A DNA stretch of 39,326 nt from Akkermansia sp. Lineage in GTDB: Bacteria; Verrucomicrobiota; Verrucomicrobiia; Verrucomicrobiales; Akkermansiaceae. A model generated the notes under the pieces. That model saw nothing but the letters and a program-made list of their open reading frames with translations. It was not told where the DNA came from and searched no databases. This document shows positions 8,303 to 15,067 of this stretch, in pieces. Made by a program: the position numbers and the translations under genes. The stretch spans positions 1-39,326 of the forward strand of contig JAFXCP010000003.1 of NCBI GenBank assembly GCA_017521405.1, read 5' to 3'. Within the stretch, counting starts at the first letter, position 1. Every line of letters starts with the position of its first letter.

Positions 8303-8737
8303 TTACCCGCGGCGGCGGCGGCCGGTGCTGCGCTTGCGGGTCGCTACGCGCTTGCGGCTGCTCGCTTTGCTGCGGCGTGCCACCTTGCTGCGCTTGGTGT
8401 ATGCCTTGCCACGGCGCGCCACTTTGCCGCGCTTGATATAGGTTTTACCACGGCGCGCCAATTTGCGCTTGGGTGCAGCCTGATTGGGCACGTATTTGGG
8501 GACAGGCATCTTGGCATGATGCACAGCCTTGGCCAATGCGGCACGCTGCTCATCCGCACCGTAGTTGCGCCCATTCTGCGCCTCAAAGTACTTGCGGTAG
8601 GCAGGGTCGACATCGTTGAGGGTGGTTACCTCATCCGGGAAGTGGTAGTAGGCAAGCCCACTGTTCTGCTGACAAGCGGTGAACAAGACCACCAGGGCAG
8701 CAAGTAGGCAAAAAAGAAACTGGCTTTGACGGGACAT
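8303..8737 (-). CDS. Small lipoprotein with very basic repeat tail
   Basis: 144 residues. The N-terminus is a type II signal peptide with lipobox LFTAC, so the mature protein should start at Cys22 and carry lipid. A short ordered-looking segment follows (residues 28-88, Tyr and acidic residues). The last 55 residues are almost entirely Lys, Arg, Ala, Ser and Thr: three tandem 13-residue copies of the type K-V-A-R-R-G-K-A-Y-T-K-R-S, then more Arg. The tail resembles histone-H1-like or LPS/peptidoglycan/nucleic-acid-binding basic tails. What it binds is unknown. It begins 4 nt after the stop of the smaller lipoprotein upstream, so the two form an operon ended by a strong terminator. I do not recognise the family. 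Confidence 0.75.
   Translation of the reverse strand: MSRQSQFLFCLLAALVVLFTACQQNSGLAYYHFPDEVTTLNDVDPAYRKYFEAQNGRNYGADEQRAALAKAVHHAKMPVPKYVPNQAAPKRKLARRGKTYIKRGKVARRGKAYTKRSKVARRSKASSRKRVATRKRSTGRRRRG
8348..8464 (-). repeat. Three tandem 39-bp units encoding 13-residue basic repeats
   Basis: Residues 92-130 of the lipoprotein are three 13-residue units (KLARRGKTYIKRG and two variants). At DNA level the plus strand repeats the block CCACGGCGCGCC with 39-bp spacing, showing internal tandem duplication. Confidence 0.8.
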
Positions 8738-8741
8738 GTTT

Positions 8742-8900
8742 TTATGGGATAAAGGCTCCTAAGACATTGAACGGCAGTTGTAAAAGATAACTCAGCAGCC
8801 CACCGACCATACTGCAAGAGCTGAGCAAAAACGGACTCAGCAGGAGGAGGAACATCTGCGCCGCGCGCTTAAGCCATGCTGTACAGAATGTTGTTGCCAT
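8742..8900 (-). CDS. Very small lipoprotein
   Basis: About 52 residues from the ATG at 8900. A Lys/Arg-containing n-region and a long hydrophobic segment lead to the lipobox LLSSC. Only about 24 residues, mostly hydrophobic, remain after the Cys. This resembles entericidin-size lipoproteins, but no family is recognised. The frame stays open to an ATG at 8951 with an AGAGGG 12 nt upstream. That start would give a poor, acidic signal-peptide n-region, so 8900 is preferred; the choice is uncertain. It lies 4 nt before the basic-tail lipoprotein and is probably cotranscribed with it. Confidence 0.5.
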   Translation of the reverse strand: MATTFCTAWLKRAAQMFLLLLSPFLLSSCSMVGGLLSYLLQLPFNVLGAFIP

Positions 8901-9006
8901 GCTTGTCTGGATACTATGCGGGCGGTCCTCTCCCCTTGCTGAAGGGAGCATAGCATATGTTTACCCTCTTGCCAATACTAAACTTTGCTGAATTATTAAA
9001 TTTTCT

Positions 9007-9035
9007 TTGCAAGAATTGAGAAGTAAGCGTAACAT
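9007..9035 (+). promoter_or_regulatory. Promoter of Nudix gene, apparently leaderless
   Basis: TTGCAA (9007-9012), 17-nt spacer, TAACAT (9030-9035), then 6 nt to the ATG at 9042. Confidence 0.6.
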
Positions 9036-9041
9036 AATGCC

Positions 9042-9614
9042 ATGAAGTGCATTTTTTCTGATTCTCGGGAAGAGCTCCGCAAGATGTTGGAGGATTTTGG
9101 CCACCGCCACCCGAGCCAAGCCCCCACGGTACAGGAGATGCTCCGCCGAATAAGCGAGCGGCATGATTGTTTCAGCCGCAGTGAGTTAGATGGTCATTTT
9201 ACAGGCTCAGCATGGTTGGTGAACCCGGCAAATAATCGTGTTCTGCTCACGCTGCACCGCAATTTAAAACGCTGGATGCAAACAGGCGGACATGCCGATG
9301 GGGATTCATGCCTGCTTCGCGTTGCTCTGCGGGAAGCAGAGGAGGAAAGCGGCATTAGCGGTATTGTTCCCCTCTCGGCGGGTGTTTTTGATGTGGATAT
9401 CCACGCCATACCCAACCGCCCGGACAGACATGAGCCGGCACACCTTCATTACGATGTGAGATTTCTCTTACAGGCTCCCCACGAGGAGTTTAGCATCTCC
9501 GATGAATCTGATGACCTAAAGTGGTGGAGTGCAGAGGAAATCCTGCAACAAGCCGATAGTATGGATGAATCCGTGCAACGCATGGCAAAAAGGTGGATGG
9601 AAAATGCTTGCTGA
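9042..9614 (+). CDS. Nudix hydrolase
   Basis: 190 residues. The Nudix box begins at GGHADGD and ends REAEEESGI, placing the catalytic helix near residues 83-105. The REx-x-EE core that binds the metal is intact. The first box Glu is replaced (DS where the general pattern has Glu), as seen in the GGHADG-type subgroup. The family hydrolyses nucleoside diphosphates linked to another group. The substrate cannot be read from the sequence. The N-terminal 50 residues are a helical extension. It is a single gene with its own promoter, divergent from the small lipoprotein operon. Confidence 0.88.
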   Translation: MKCIFSDSREELRKMLEDFGHRHPSQAPTVQEMLRRISERHDCFSRSELDGHFTGSAWLVNPANNRVLLTLHRNLKRWMQTGGHADGDSCLLRVALREAEEESGISGIVPLSAGVFDVDIHAIPNRPDRHEPAHLHYDVRFLLQAPHEEFSISDESDDLKWWSAEEILQQADSMDESVQRMAKRWMENAC

Positions 9615-9638
9615 GGGCTGCTTTTCAGCGGAAAGGGC

Positions 9639-9667
9639 TTGCCTGATGCCTCCGGCTCTGATAGGAT
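9639..9667 (+). promoter_or_regulatory. Promoter of unknown helical protein
   Basis: TTGCCT (9639-9644), 17-nt spacer, TAGGAT (9662-9667), 13 nt before the ATG at 9681. The reading frame extends up to a TTG inside the -35 box. The promoter therefore argues for the ATG at 9681 as the true start. Confidence 0.55.
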
Positions 9668-9680
9668 AGACTGCGCGATT

Positions 9681-10274
9681 ATGCTCTTCGAAACCACACC
9701 ATTAACTCCGCAAGGACGCTTATCCGCGCTGGAGGCTCTGTTTACCGAAGTGGCGCGGCGCAGCGCTCCGCAGGTGAAGGAGGGGCATGTACCGGTGGAG
9801 GTATTGGAGGCGTATGGCAATTTTGAGACACCCCTCAAATACACGCTGGAGGCAGCCATGAGCAGCAGCCGAGAACGCGAGCGCCTGAGCCACCTGCGAA
9901 AGATTGAAAAGCTCTTGCGAGAGCTGCCGGATGCGCTGATGCTGAGCCTGACAGCCGGGCCGGAGGAGAACTGGCTCTGCCTCTACCGAAAGTTGCTTTT
10001 ACTGCACGAGCTGCTTACCGGTGAGAACTCCACGATTGAGGAGGAGGGATACCGGGTGATGATGCAGAAGATGGTGCATTTGGCGGAGACGGTGGCAAAA
10101 TATGCCGCTGTGGAGATTAATGCGGCATCCATGTTCACGCTTCTGCTGATGCAGGTGGAGATGCAACGCATCAACCCACCCCGGAGACGAAGGGTTAAGC
10201 CCCGGAAGAAGCGTAAATCCAAGCGCAACACAAGAATGCGTCAGCGCGGAGCCTCCGAGGCGGCTGTCTCCTGA
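9681..10274 (+). CDS. Unknown helical protein with basic C-terminus
   Basis: 197 residues from the promoter-supported ATG. It is predicted almost wholly helical, rich in Leu and Glu, with repeated amphipathic stretches between about 20 and 150. From about residue 160 it turns strongly basic (PPRRRRVKPRKKRKSKRN). There is no signal peptide or membrane segment, so it should be cytoplasmic. The basic tail suggests nucleic acid or ribosome contact, which is only inference. Its last 34 nt overlap, tail to tail, the end of the J-domain gene on the other strand, and no terminator separates them. I do not recognise the family. Confidence 0.6.
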   Translation: MLFETTPLTPQGRLSALEALFTEVARRSAPQVKEGHVPVEVLEAYGNFETPLKYTLEAAMSSSRERERLSHLRKIEKLLRELPDALMLSLTAGPEENWLCLYRKLLLLHELLTGENSTIEEEGYRVMMQKMVHLAETVAKYAAVEINAASMFTLLLMQVEMQRINPPRRRRVKPRKKRKSKRNTRMRQRGASEAAVS

Positions 10275-11002
10275 GCTGATGGCTCCGATTTGAAACTCTG
10301 CAAACAGCGTAGGGCGGCGGCATTTCCCTGCGCGGCCGCCTTTTCCCACCAGCGGCGAGCCTCCTCGCGGTTACGCTCGATGCCCACTCCCTGATAAAGG
10401 ACAAAGCCATAGCGCAACTGCGCGGCGGCATCCCCCTGCTCTGCGCGGCGGCGCAGCTCATCATTCATAAGGGAAAGGCGGGCTTGTATTTCTGCGGCAC
10501 TCAATGTTTTAGTGGCAGGCTCCGGGCGTTTTGCCACGTTTTCCTGCGGAGTGGCACCACGATGCACCCGCACCAACAGCGGCATGAGAAAGCTCACCCA
10601 TGTAAGGCAGAATAAACACATAACCCACCATGGCATGGGCCTATTCCGCCGCAGTAAAAAGGGACGGGCACGCCCGGTACCACGGCGTTCGGCACGCGTT
10701 CTACCCCGGCGGGCGGACATGCGTACTCTGCGGCGCATGCCTGCCAACTCCGGGACCGCAGCATAACGAATTTCCCGCGCCAGACGTTCATCGTACAAGC
10801 GGCGTTCCTCCGCATCCCCCAGCACACGATACGCCTCCGCCACGAGTTTGAACTGCTCCTCTGCGGCGGCATCTCCATCGTTGTGGTCGGGGTGGTATTT
10901 TTTTGCTTTTTGGTAATAGGCACGTTTCAGGACCTCCGGGGAGGCATCGTGCGGTGCCTCCAGCAACTCGTAATAATCCGGGCGAAAGGGGGGGATACTC
11001 AT
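10241..11002 (-). CDS. Membrane-anchored J-domain protein with Sel1-like repeat
   Basis: 253 residues. An N-terminal J-domain (about 8-75) has the HPD triad at 37-39, which stimulates DnaK ATPase. An extremely basic linker (about 90-121, many Arg) precedes one membrane segment (about 124-145). A C-terminal Sel1-like repeat (around 195-235, with AAQLRYGFVLYQGVG and WWEKAAAQGNAAAL) ends the protein. The Arg-rich side marks the N-terminus as cytoplasmic, placing the Sel1 part outside. There is no Gly/Phe or zinc region, so this is not DnaJ itself but a specialised class C J-protein. The start overlaps the epimerase stop (ATGA) and has a full AGGAGGTG Shine-Dalgarno 5 nt upstream, rare here. It is last in the yqeY-ispD-epimerase operon. 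Confidence 0.85.
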   Translation of the reverse strand: MSIPPFRPDYYELLEAPHDASPEVLKRAYYQKAKKYHPDHNDGDAAAEEQFKLVAEAYRVLGDAEERRLYDERLAREIRYAAVPELAGMRRRVRMSARRGRTRAERRGTGRARPFLLRRNRPMPWWVMCLFCLTWVSFLMPLLVRVHRGATPQENVAKRPEPATKTLSAAEIQARLSLMNDELRRRAEQGDAAAQLRYGFVLYQGVGIERNREEARRWWEKAAAQGNAAALRCLQSFKSEPSAQETAASEAPR

Positions 11003-11763
11003 TGCTGCACCTCCTGCTGCACAAAGGCACGGAAAAAATGGCGAGGCTTCCAGCCCGGTACCGGGCAGCACGCTGCTCCCTCCGGCAAGGCTGCCCCCCC
11101 CCTGCGAGAAGGCGAAGCGTTTTCCCGCGCCACGGGTACCCCCGTCCATGCGGCCAAGCAGGCGTATATATTTCCTTTGGTAAAAGTTTCGCCCACCACC
11201 TCGGCGCAGGTGCCGGGAGGAGCGGAACACAAGAGCAACAGAGCCTGCACGGCATCCTCCACATGCAGGTAATGCAGCAGGCGCGTATCTTCGCCGAAAA
11301 GGCAGGGTTCTCCGGCCAAATGGCGGCGCAGAAGCTCACAGCGTCCCGGTCCGTACAGTGCCGCCAATCGCGCCACTCTCCCCCCCCGCTGCAACACAAG
11401 CTGCTCCGCTTGCCGGAGGATGTCCGCAGATGGGGAACTTCCCCAACCGGCAGATAAAGAGCTGCAAAAAACTATCTCCGCAGTGGGGAACATGCGCTGT
11501 AAAAGGCGAAGGGGATGCAAATATGTATGCTCATAGCGTTCCATTTGCCCCCGGGTGGAAAGGCAGCAAAAAATCAGCGTGGGTGCCACTTGGCATGCGG
11601 CGGCACGAAGCACGGTCTCATCCGCCGCATCCCCATGCACCTCCGCAGGAGTGGTAGCATCTATACAAAGCACCCGCGCTCCGAGTCTGCGGCAGGCCTC
11701 TGCCAGCCGGCTTCCTAAAAAGCCATTCCCCAACACCCACACGTTGTGAGCTGCCGAAATCAT
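10999..11763 (-). CDS. NAD(P)-dependent epimerase/dehydratase (extended SDR-like)
   Basis: 254 residues. A Rossmann start VWVLGNGFLGSRLAEAC has the GxGxxG nucleotide-binding pattern at about 12-17. A CSSLSAGWG stretch where SDRs keep the catalytic Ser, and a YGPGR motif typical of extended SDR epimerases, follow. A clear Tyr-x-x-x-Lys pair is not obvious, so catalysis may differ from classical sugar epimerases. It resembles the short YeeZ-like SDR group. The substrate is unknown. It overlaps ispD upstream and the J-domain gene downstream by 4 nt each, indicating one polycistronic message. Confidence 0.75.
   Translation of the reverse strand: MISAAHNVWVLGNGFLGSRLAEACRRLGARVLCIDATTPAEVHGDAADETVLRAAACQVAPTLIFCCLSTRGQMERYEHTYLHPLRLLQRMFPTAEIVFCSSLSAGWGSSPSADILRQAEQLVLQRGGRVARLAALYGPGRCELLRRHLAGEPCLFGEDTRLLHYLHVEDAVQALLLLCSAPPGTCAEVVGETFTKGNIYACLAAWTGVPVARENASPSRRGGAALPEGAACCPVPGWKPRHFFRAFVQQEVQQ
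11008..11015 (-). promoter_or_regulatory. Strong Shine-Dalgarno of J-domain gene
   Basis: Minus strand AGGAGGTG ends 5 nt before the ATG at 11002, inside the 3' end of the epimerase gene. Most other genes here lack any such sequence, so it fixes this start and suggests extra reinitiation strength. Confidence 0.75.
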
Positions 11764-12428
11764 GCCCGATAGCGGCGTATCAGCTCTGCTAATTCCAAAT
11801 CTCCCGGGAGGGTAATCTTCAGATTAGCACCCACCTGCACTAAACGCGTGGCTACGCCTATGGCTTCCATGGCGGACACCTCGTCCGTAACATTCAAAGC
11901 ATCCCGCTCCACAGCAGCATAAGCCCGTTGCAACAGAGGGAAGGAAAAAATCTGTGGTGTTTCCATGCCCCAAAGATGCTCGCGGCTTACTTTCTCCGGT
12001 AAGGTACAGGCGAAGGCATCTGCACGCTTCAGGGTATCCACCACCGGGTGGGCACAGGCAGCGGCGCCCGTTTCCCGGGCTGCCTGCAAGCAAGCTGCTA
12101 TGCCGGCAGGGGTAATGAGCGGGCGGGCTCCATCATGCACTGCCACCATGGTAGTTTCCGGGGGCAAGGCGGCCATTCCGGCCGCCACGGAATGCTGCCG
12201 TTCTGCGCCTCCATCCACACGATGCACAGGTATGGAAAACTGAGCGGAGGAGAGCCCTGTTTCCTCCCAGCGAGAGGCGGGGCACACCACCACGACTGCG
12301 GCACACCCGGCCTCTACAAAAGCATCCACGCTATGCCGCAACACAGGCTTTCCGTCCAGAAGGGCAGCCAGTTTGTCGAATCCGGCACGGCGGGAACTCC
12401 CTGCTGCTACAATTATGGCACAAAACAT
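11760..12428 (-). CDS. ispD: 2-C-methyl-D-erythritol 4-phosphate cytidylyltransferase
   Basis: 222 residues, the usual length. It transfers CMP to methylerythritol phosphate, the third step of the non-mevalonate isoprenoid pathway. The CTP-binding start AAGSSRRAGFDK (about residues 8-19), RVDGGAERQHSV, VAVHDGARPLI and the C-terminal LKITLPGDLELAE all match the family. It overlaps the epimerase by 4 nt and begins 26 nt after yqeY. ispF, often fused or adjacent, is not in the window. No Shine-Dalgarno is visible. Confidence 0.93.
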   Translation of the reverse strand: MFCAIIVAAGSSRRAGFDKLAALLDGKPVLRHSVDAFVEAGCAAVVVVCPASRWEETGLSSAQFSIPVHRVDGGAERQHSVAAGMAALPPETTMVAVHDGARPLITPAGIAACLQAARETGAAACAHPVVDTLKRADAFACTLPEKVSREHLWGMETPQIFSFPLLQRAYAAVERDALNVTDEVSAMEAIGVATRLVQVGANLKITLPGDLELAELIRRYRA

Positions 12429-12454
12429 GGACGTAAGGGAAATAAAATGCTATC

Positions 12455-12910
12455 TTAGCTCAAACGCGCAGCCACCATGGCAGAAAGCACCTTGCCGGGG
12501 GCTCTCCCTTCCGTGCGGGCTTGCATTTCCTTCATCACGCGCCCCATGTCCTTTTTACCGAAAGCACCCAACTCCGTCACAACGGCTTCCAATACCGGGC
12601 GAATTTCCTCCTCTGTCATCTCCTTTGGCAGAAAGGCGGCCAGAATGGCCATCTCCGCCTGTTCTTTTTCCACCTGCTCCGTGCGCCCGGCCTGAGTGTA
12701 GAGAGCGATGGCATCCTCTCGCTGTTTTATTTGCTTGCGTACCACGCTTTGCTCCTCGGAGGCAGAGATTTCCGCTCCCACGCTACCCTTAGCCACTTGG
12801 GCATTTTGCAATGCCGCCTTCAGCCCGCGAAGCGCCCCCAGAGCTACGGCATCTTTAGCGCGCATGGCCGTCTTCATCCCTTCCGTTATTTGCTCAGAAA
12901 TTGTACTCAT
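12455..12910 (-). CDS. GatB/YqeY domain protein
   Basis: 151 residues from the ATG at 12910. It is the stand-alone YqeY form of the domain found at the C-terminus of the GatB amidotransferase subunit, thought to bind tRNA. The visible pattern is MKTAMRAKDAVALGALRGLKAALQNAQ, then QREDAIALYTQAGR, AILAAFLPKEMTEEEI and GxVMKEMQARTEGRAPGKVLSAMV, all normal. The frame stays open to 12964. The inner ATG is chosen because the domain begins there and a promoter ends 9 nt before it. It is first in the operon with ispD, the epimerase and the J-domain gene. Confidence 0.9.
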   Translation of the reverse strand: MSTISEQITEGMKTAMRAKDAVALGALRGLKAALQNAQVAKGSVGAEISASEEQSVVRKQIKQREDAIALYTQAGRTEQVEKEQAEMAILAAFLPKEMTEEEIRPVLEAVVTELGAFGKKDMGRVMKEMQARTEGRAPGKVLSAMVAARLS

Positions 12911-12919
12911 ATCGTTTTT

Positions 12920-12948
12920 ATTAAATACGCAGAACCGCGCGTACTCAA
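12920..12948 (-). promoter_or_regulatory. Promoter of the yqeY-ispD operon
   Basis: Minus strand TTGAGT (12948-12943), 17-nt spacer, TTTAAT (12925-12920), 9 nt before the ATG at 12910. Confidence 0.5.
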
Positions 12949-12979
12949 GGCGGAAATGCGGCATGGATGCACAAATTCA

Positions 12980-13008
12980 TTGATTAAACAGCTTGAGACA
13001 GGTAGAAT
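12980..13008 (+). promoter_or_regulatory. Promoter of small membrane protein-pdxA, apparently leaderless
   Basis: TTGATT (12980-12985), 17-nt spacer, TAGAAT (13003-13008), then 7 nt to the ATG at 13016. Confidence 0.6.
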
Positions 13009-13015
13009 ACCCCAC

Positions 13016-13255
13016 ATGAAGACGTGTCTGGGAAGCCTGTTGCTGGTTCCTGTTATCATCATTCTGGTGGTAACAGTCATCTACCATGCATCCGTCAACT
13101 CGGAACTTCGTTTCGAGCAGCGGGATACAAATGCCCAGTACATTAACACCGCACGCTCCTACCGCCCCCAAATTAAAGCTACCCCCAAACAAGCTGCTCC
13201 CCCCATTTTGGAAGAGCTGCAGAATGATGACACCGCAGAGGAGGTACAGCCGTGA
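13016..13255 (+). CDS. Small single-pass membrane protein
   Basis: 79 residues from the promoter-supported ATG. Residues 4-24 form one strongly hydrophobic segment (LGSLLLVPVIIILVVTVIY). A soluble tail rich in Gln, Pro and acidic residues follows. It could be a membrane anchor or an uncleaved signal. The stop overlaps the GTG start of pdxA (GTGA), so translation is coupled. The family is not recognised. It is too short to match by eye, but promoter, coupling and composition support a real gene. Confidence 0.6.
   Translation: MKTCLGSLLLVPVIIILVVTVIYHASVNSELRFEQRDTNAQYINTARSYRPQIKATPKQAAPPILEELQNDDTAEEVQP
13239..13245 (+). promoter_or_regulatory. Strong Shine-Dalgarno deciding a GTG start for pdxA
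   Basis: AGGAGGT ends 6 nt before the GTG at 13252, inside the small upstream gene. It supports the non-ATG start. Confidence 0.75.
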
Positions 13256-14151
13256 GCAGCCCTCTGCAAGCACCTGTTATCGGCTATACACTGGGGGACC
13301 AAGCCGGTATAGGACCGGAGGTGATGGCCAAGGCGCTGAAGCATCTGCCCCCTGTGGCGGAATATCGCCTCATCGGCCGCCACATCTCCGCCACCCCGGG
13401 CTGCCCTACCGAGGATACGGCTCAAACTGCGCTGGAACATTTGGAACTGGCTGCAGAAGCCATGAAAGAGGGGCACATTGATGCCGTGGTAACGGCTCCC
13501 GTGTACAAGGAAGGGCTGCACAAGGTGGGTTTCTCTTTCCCGGGGCAAACGGAATTTTTTGCAGACAGGCTCGGTTCCCGCAATTACGCCATGTGCCTTA
13601 CCGGGAAAAAGCTGACGGTGGCACTGGGGACCATTCACACCGCACTGGCAGATGTACCCAAGCTGTTGACGTGTGATGAACTGGTGCGCATAGGGCTTCT
13701 TCTGGCTCAATTTTTGCAACGCTCCGGGAAGAAAACGCCGCGCATAGCCCTTGCCGGTGTGAATCCGCACAATGGAGAAAACGGCGCCTTCGGGGATGAG
13801 GAGGCACGCATCGTTTCCCCGGCGGCGGAGCAGCTGCGCCGCCTGATTCCTTATGCCCGGATTTCCGGTCCCTGCGTACCGGATTGCGTGTACAGGGATG
13901 CCGTTCAGGGGCTGTACGATGCCGTCCTTGCTCCCTACCACGACCAAGCTCTCATCCCCCTCAAACTTGTCGACTTCGATACGGCTGTTAACACCACACT
14001 CGGCCTGCCGAAATTACGTGTAAGCCCCGACCATGGAACAGCGTTCAACATTGCAGGTAAAGGCATTGCATCCCCCAAAAGCACCATCTGTGCTTTTGAA
14101 CTGGCCTATGCTTACACACTCTCCGAGAGGGGGGGCTCCCCCACCCGGTAA
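13252..14151 (+). CDS. pdxA: 4-hydroxythreonine-4-phosphate dehydrogenase
   Basis: 299 residues, about 30 shorter than the common form. The deficit lies near residues 40-65, before AAEAMKEGHIDAVVTAPVYKEGL. It oxidises 4-phosphohydroxythreonine in the DXP-dependent vitamin B6 pathway, using NAD and a divalent metal. The three metal histidines are visible in GTIHTALADV, PYHDQALIPLK and SPDHGTAFNIAGKG, as is the nucleotide-side NPHNGENGAFGDEE. The first motif reads GDQAGIGPE where the family usually has GDPAGIGPE. The start is GTG with a full Shine-Dalgarno. No pdxJ is nearby. A PdxA2-like paralogue acting on other hydroxy-threonate substrates is possible but not favoured. Confidence 0.88.
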   Translation: MSSPLQAPVIGYTLGDQAGIGPEVMAKALKHLPPVAEYRLIGRHISATPGCPTEDTAQTALEHLELAAEAMKEGHIDAVVTAPVYKEGLHKVGFSFPGQTEFFADRLGSRNYAMCLTGKKLTVALGTIHTALADVPKLLTCDELVRIGLLLAQFLQRSGKKTPRIALAGVNPHNGENGAFGDEEARIVSPAAEQLRRLIPYARISGPCVPDCVYRDAVQGLYDAVLAPYHDQALIPLKLVDFDTAVNTTLGLPKLRVSPDHGTAFNIAGKGIASPKSTICAFELAYAYTLSERGGSPTR

Positions 14152-14178
14152 AAATTTGTGTCTTCCCCATAAAAAGTC

Positions 14179-14208
14179 TTGCTAACGCATGGGGAAATAT
14201 GGTAGCAT
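14179..14208 (+). promoter_or_regulatory. Promoter upstream of 3D-domain gene and its short leader frame
   Basis: TTGCTA (14179-14184), 18-nt spacer, TGG then TAGCAT (14203-14208). The first ATG, 6 nt downstream at 14215, opens a 13-codon frame and not the protein-coding gene, whose ATG is at 14278. The leader of the main gene is therefore about 60 nt. Confidence 0.55.
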
Positions 14209-14214
14209 CCGCCC

Positions 14215-14256
14215 ATGCCGCGCCCCGGGGCTCGGCATCCTTTCATAGTATACTGA
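14215..14256 (+). CDS. Possible 13-codon leader peptide overlapping a hairpin
   Basis: ATG at 14215 reads MPRPGARHPFIVY and stops at TGA (14254-14256), 21 nt before the 3D-domain gene. Its first 24 nt (14215-14238) are a near-perfect inverted repeat: ATGCCG pairs with CGGCAT and GCCCC with GGGGC. A message starting here would carry its first start codon inside a stem. This is either a regulatory leader peptide or simply a 5' protective hairpin containing an accidental ATG. Confidence 0.3.
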   Translation: MPRPGARHPFIVY

Positions 14257-14277
14257 AATTTTCCGAAATTCCTTCAC

Positions 14278-14907
14278 ATGACTAAACTTTTTTCCAAAGC
14301 GCTGAGTGCCGTAGCTGCCGTTGTCATGGCGGCTACCGGGCTCCCCGCCATGGGCGCACACAACCCCGATGCCACCAGCAGCGGGTTTGTGCTTCCTGCC
14401 GCCCCCAGCCGCAATGCCATGCCGGATCGCCGCCTGCCTAACCTCGGGCGGGATAAGCACAGTCTGCCGTTCTACCACCCCCGCCAGTTGAACCGCATTG
14501 TCCGCACCACGGCTTACACACACTCCGAGAGTGACCATGTGGGCTATGGTCCCCGCAATGCCGTGGGTACGTACCTGAAGTACACGGACAAGGTACGCAG
14601 TGCTGCTGCTGATTGGTCCGTTTACCCTCTGGGTACCAAATTCCGCATCAAAGGGCAGCCCTATGTCTACGTTATTGATGACTACGGCAGTGCTTTGGTC
14701 GGCACGGGCACGATTGATATTTACCAGCCCAGCAAGGCACTGATGCGCCAGTGGGGGCGCCGCATCGTGGAAATCGAAATCATCCAGTGGGGGTCCTCGC
14801 GTCTGAGCATGCAAAAATTGGCGGACCGCCGCGGCTACCGCCATTGCAGCGAGATGTATGCATCCCTGCAAGAGCAAAGCCGCCACCGCCGCCAAACCCG
14901 CCGCTAA
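14278..14907 (+). CDS. Secreted 3D-domain protein
   Basis: 209 residues. The signal peptide (MTKLFSKALSAVAAVVMAA, cleavage near AMGA) directs export. The C-terminal half matches the 3D domain, a double-psi beta-barrel related to MltA/RlpA that is associated with peptidoglycan cleavage. It opens with TTAYTHSESDH, continues with SAAADWSVYPLGTKFRI, and holds the three Asp that name it in VIDDYGSALVGTGTIDIY. The final 20 residues are Arg- and His-rich. It is a single gene with a roughly 60-nt leader and a strong terminator. A lytic or cell-wall-remodelling role in the periplasm is inferred from the family. Confidence 0.82.
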   Translation: MTKLFSKALSAVAAVVMAATGLPAMGAHNPDATSSGFVLPAAPSRNAMPDRRLPNLGRDKHSLPFYHPRQLNRIVRTTAYTHSESDHVGYGPRNAVGTYLKYTDKVRSAAADWSVYPLGTKFRIKGQPYVYVIDDYGSALVGTGTIDIYQPSKALMRQWGRRIVEIEIIQWGSSRLSMQKLADRRGYRHCSEMYASLQEQSRHRRQTRR

Positions 14908-14936
14908 GCCGCTGCCATCAAAACAGATTTTCTCTC

Positions 14937-14967
14937 CACCGCCCGCTTACCCGGGCGGTGTTTTTTT
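14937..14967 (+). terminator. Rho-independent terminator of 3D-domain gene
   Basis: A perfect 9-bp stem CACCGCCCG/CGGGCGGTG (14937-14945 with 14952-14960) with a 6-nt loop, followed by seven T. Confidence 0.92.
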
Positions 14968-15003
14968 CACCCGGGCAGTAGTACCGGGCATGGAGATATA
15001 CCC

Positions 15004-15032
15004 TTGACAGTTGGTAACATCTGCGGTAATCT
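15004..15032 (+). promoter_or_regulatory. khpA-priA promoter
   Basis: A consensus TTGACA (15004-15009), 17-nt spacer and TAATCT (15027-15032), 35 nt before the khpA ATG. The leader is pyrimidine-rich just before the start codon and lacks a Shine-Dalgarno. Confidence 0.65.
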
Positions 15033-15067
15033 CTCAGCAGTAAAATTCATCCCCTCCCTTCCCGACT

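Noticed and set aside
9026-9053. Possible dif-like site (TAACATAAT half-site)
   Set aside because: Only one half resembles the XerD arm. The other arm matches about half of its positions, and the sequence is better explained as the Nudix promoter.
9639-9680. TTG start 14 codons upstream for the helical protein
   Set aside because: The TTG lies inside the -35 box and the -10 box lies within the extension, so that part is unlikely to be in the mRNA.
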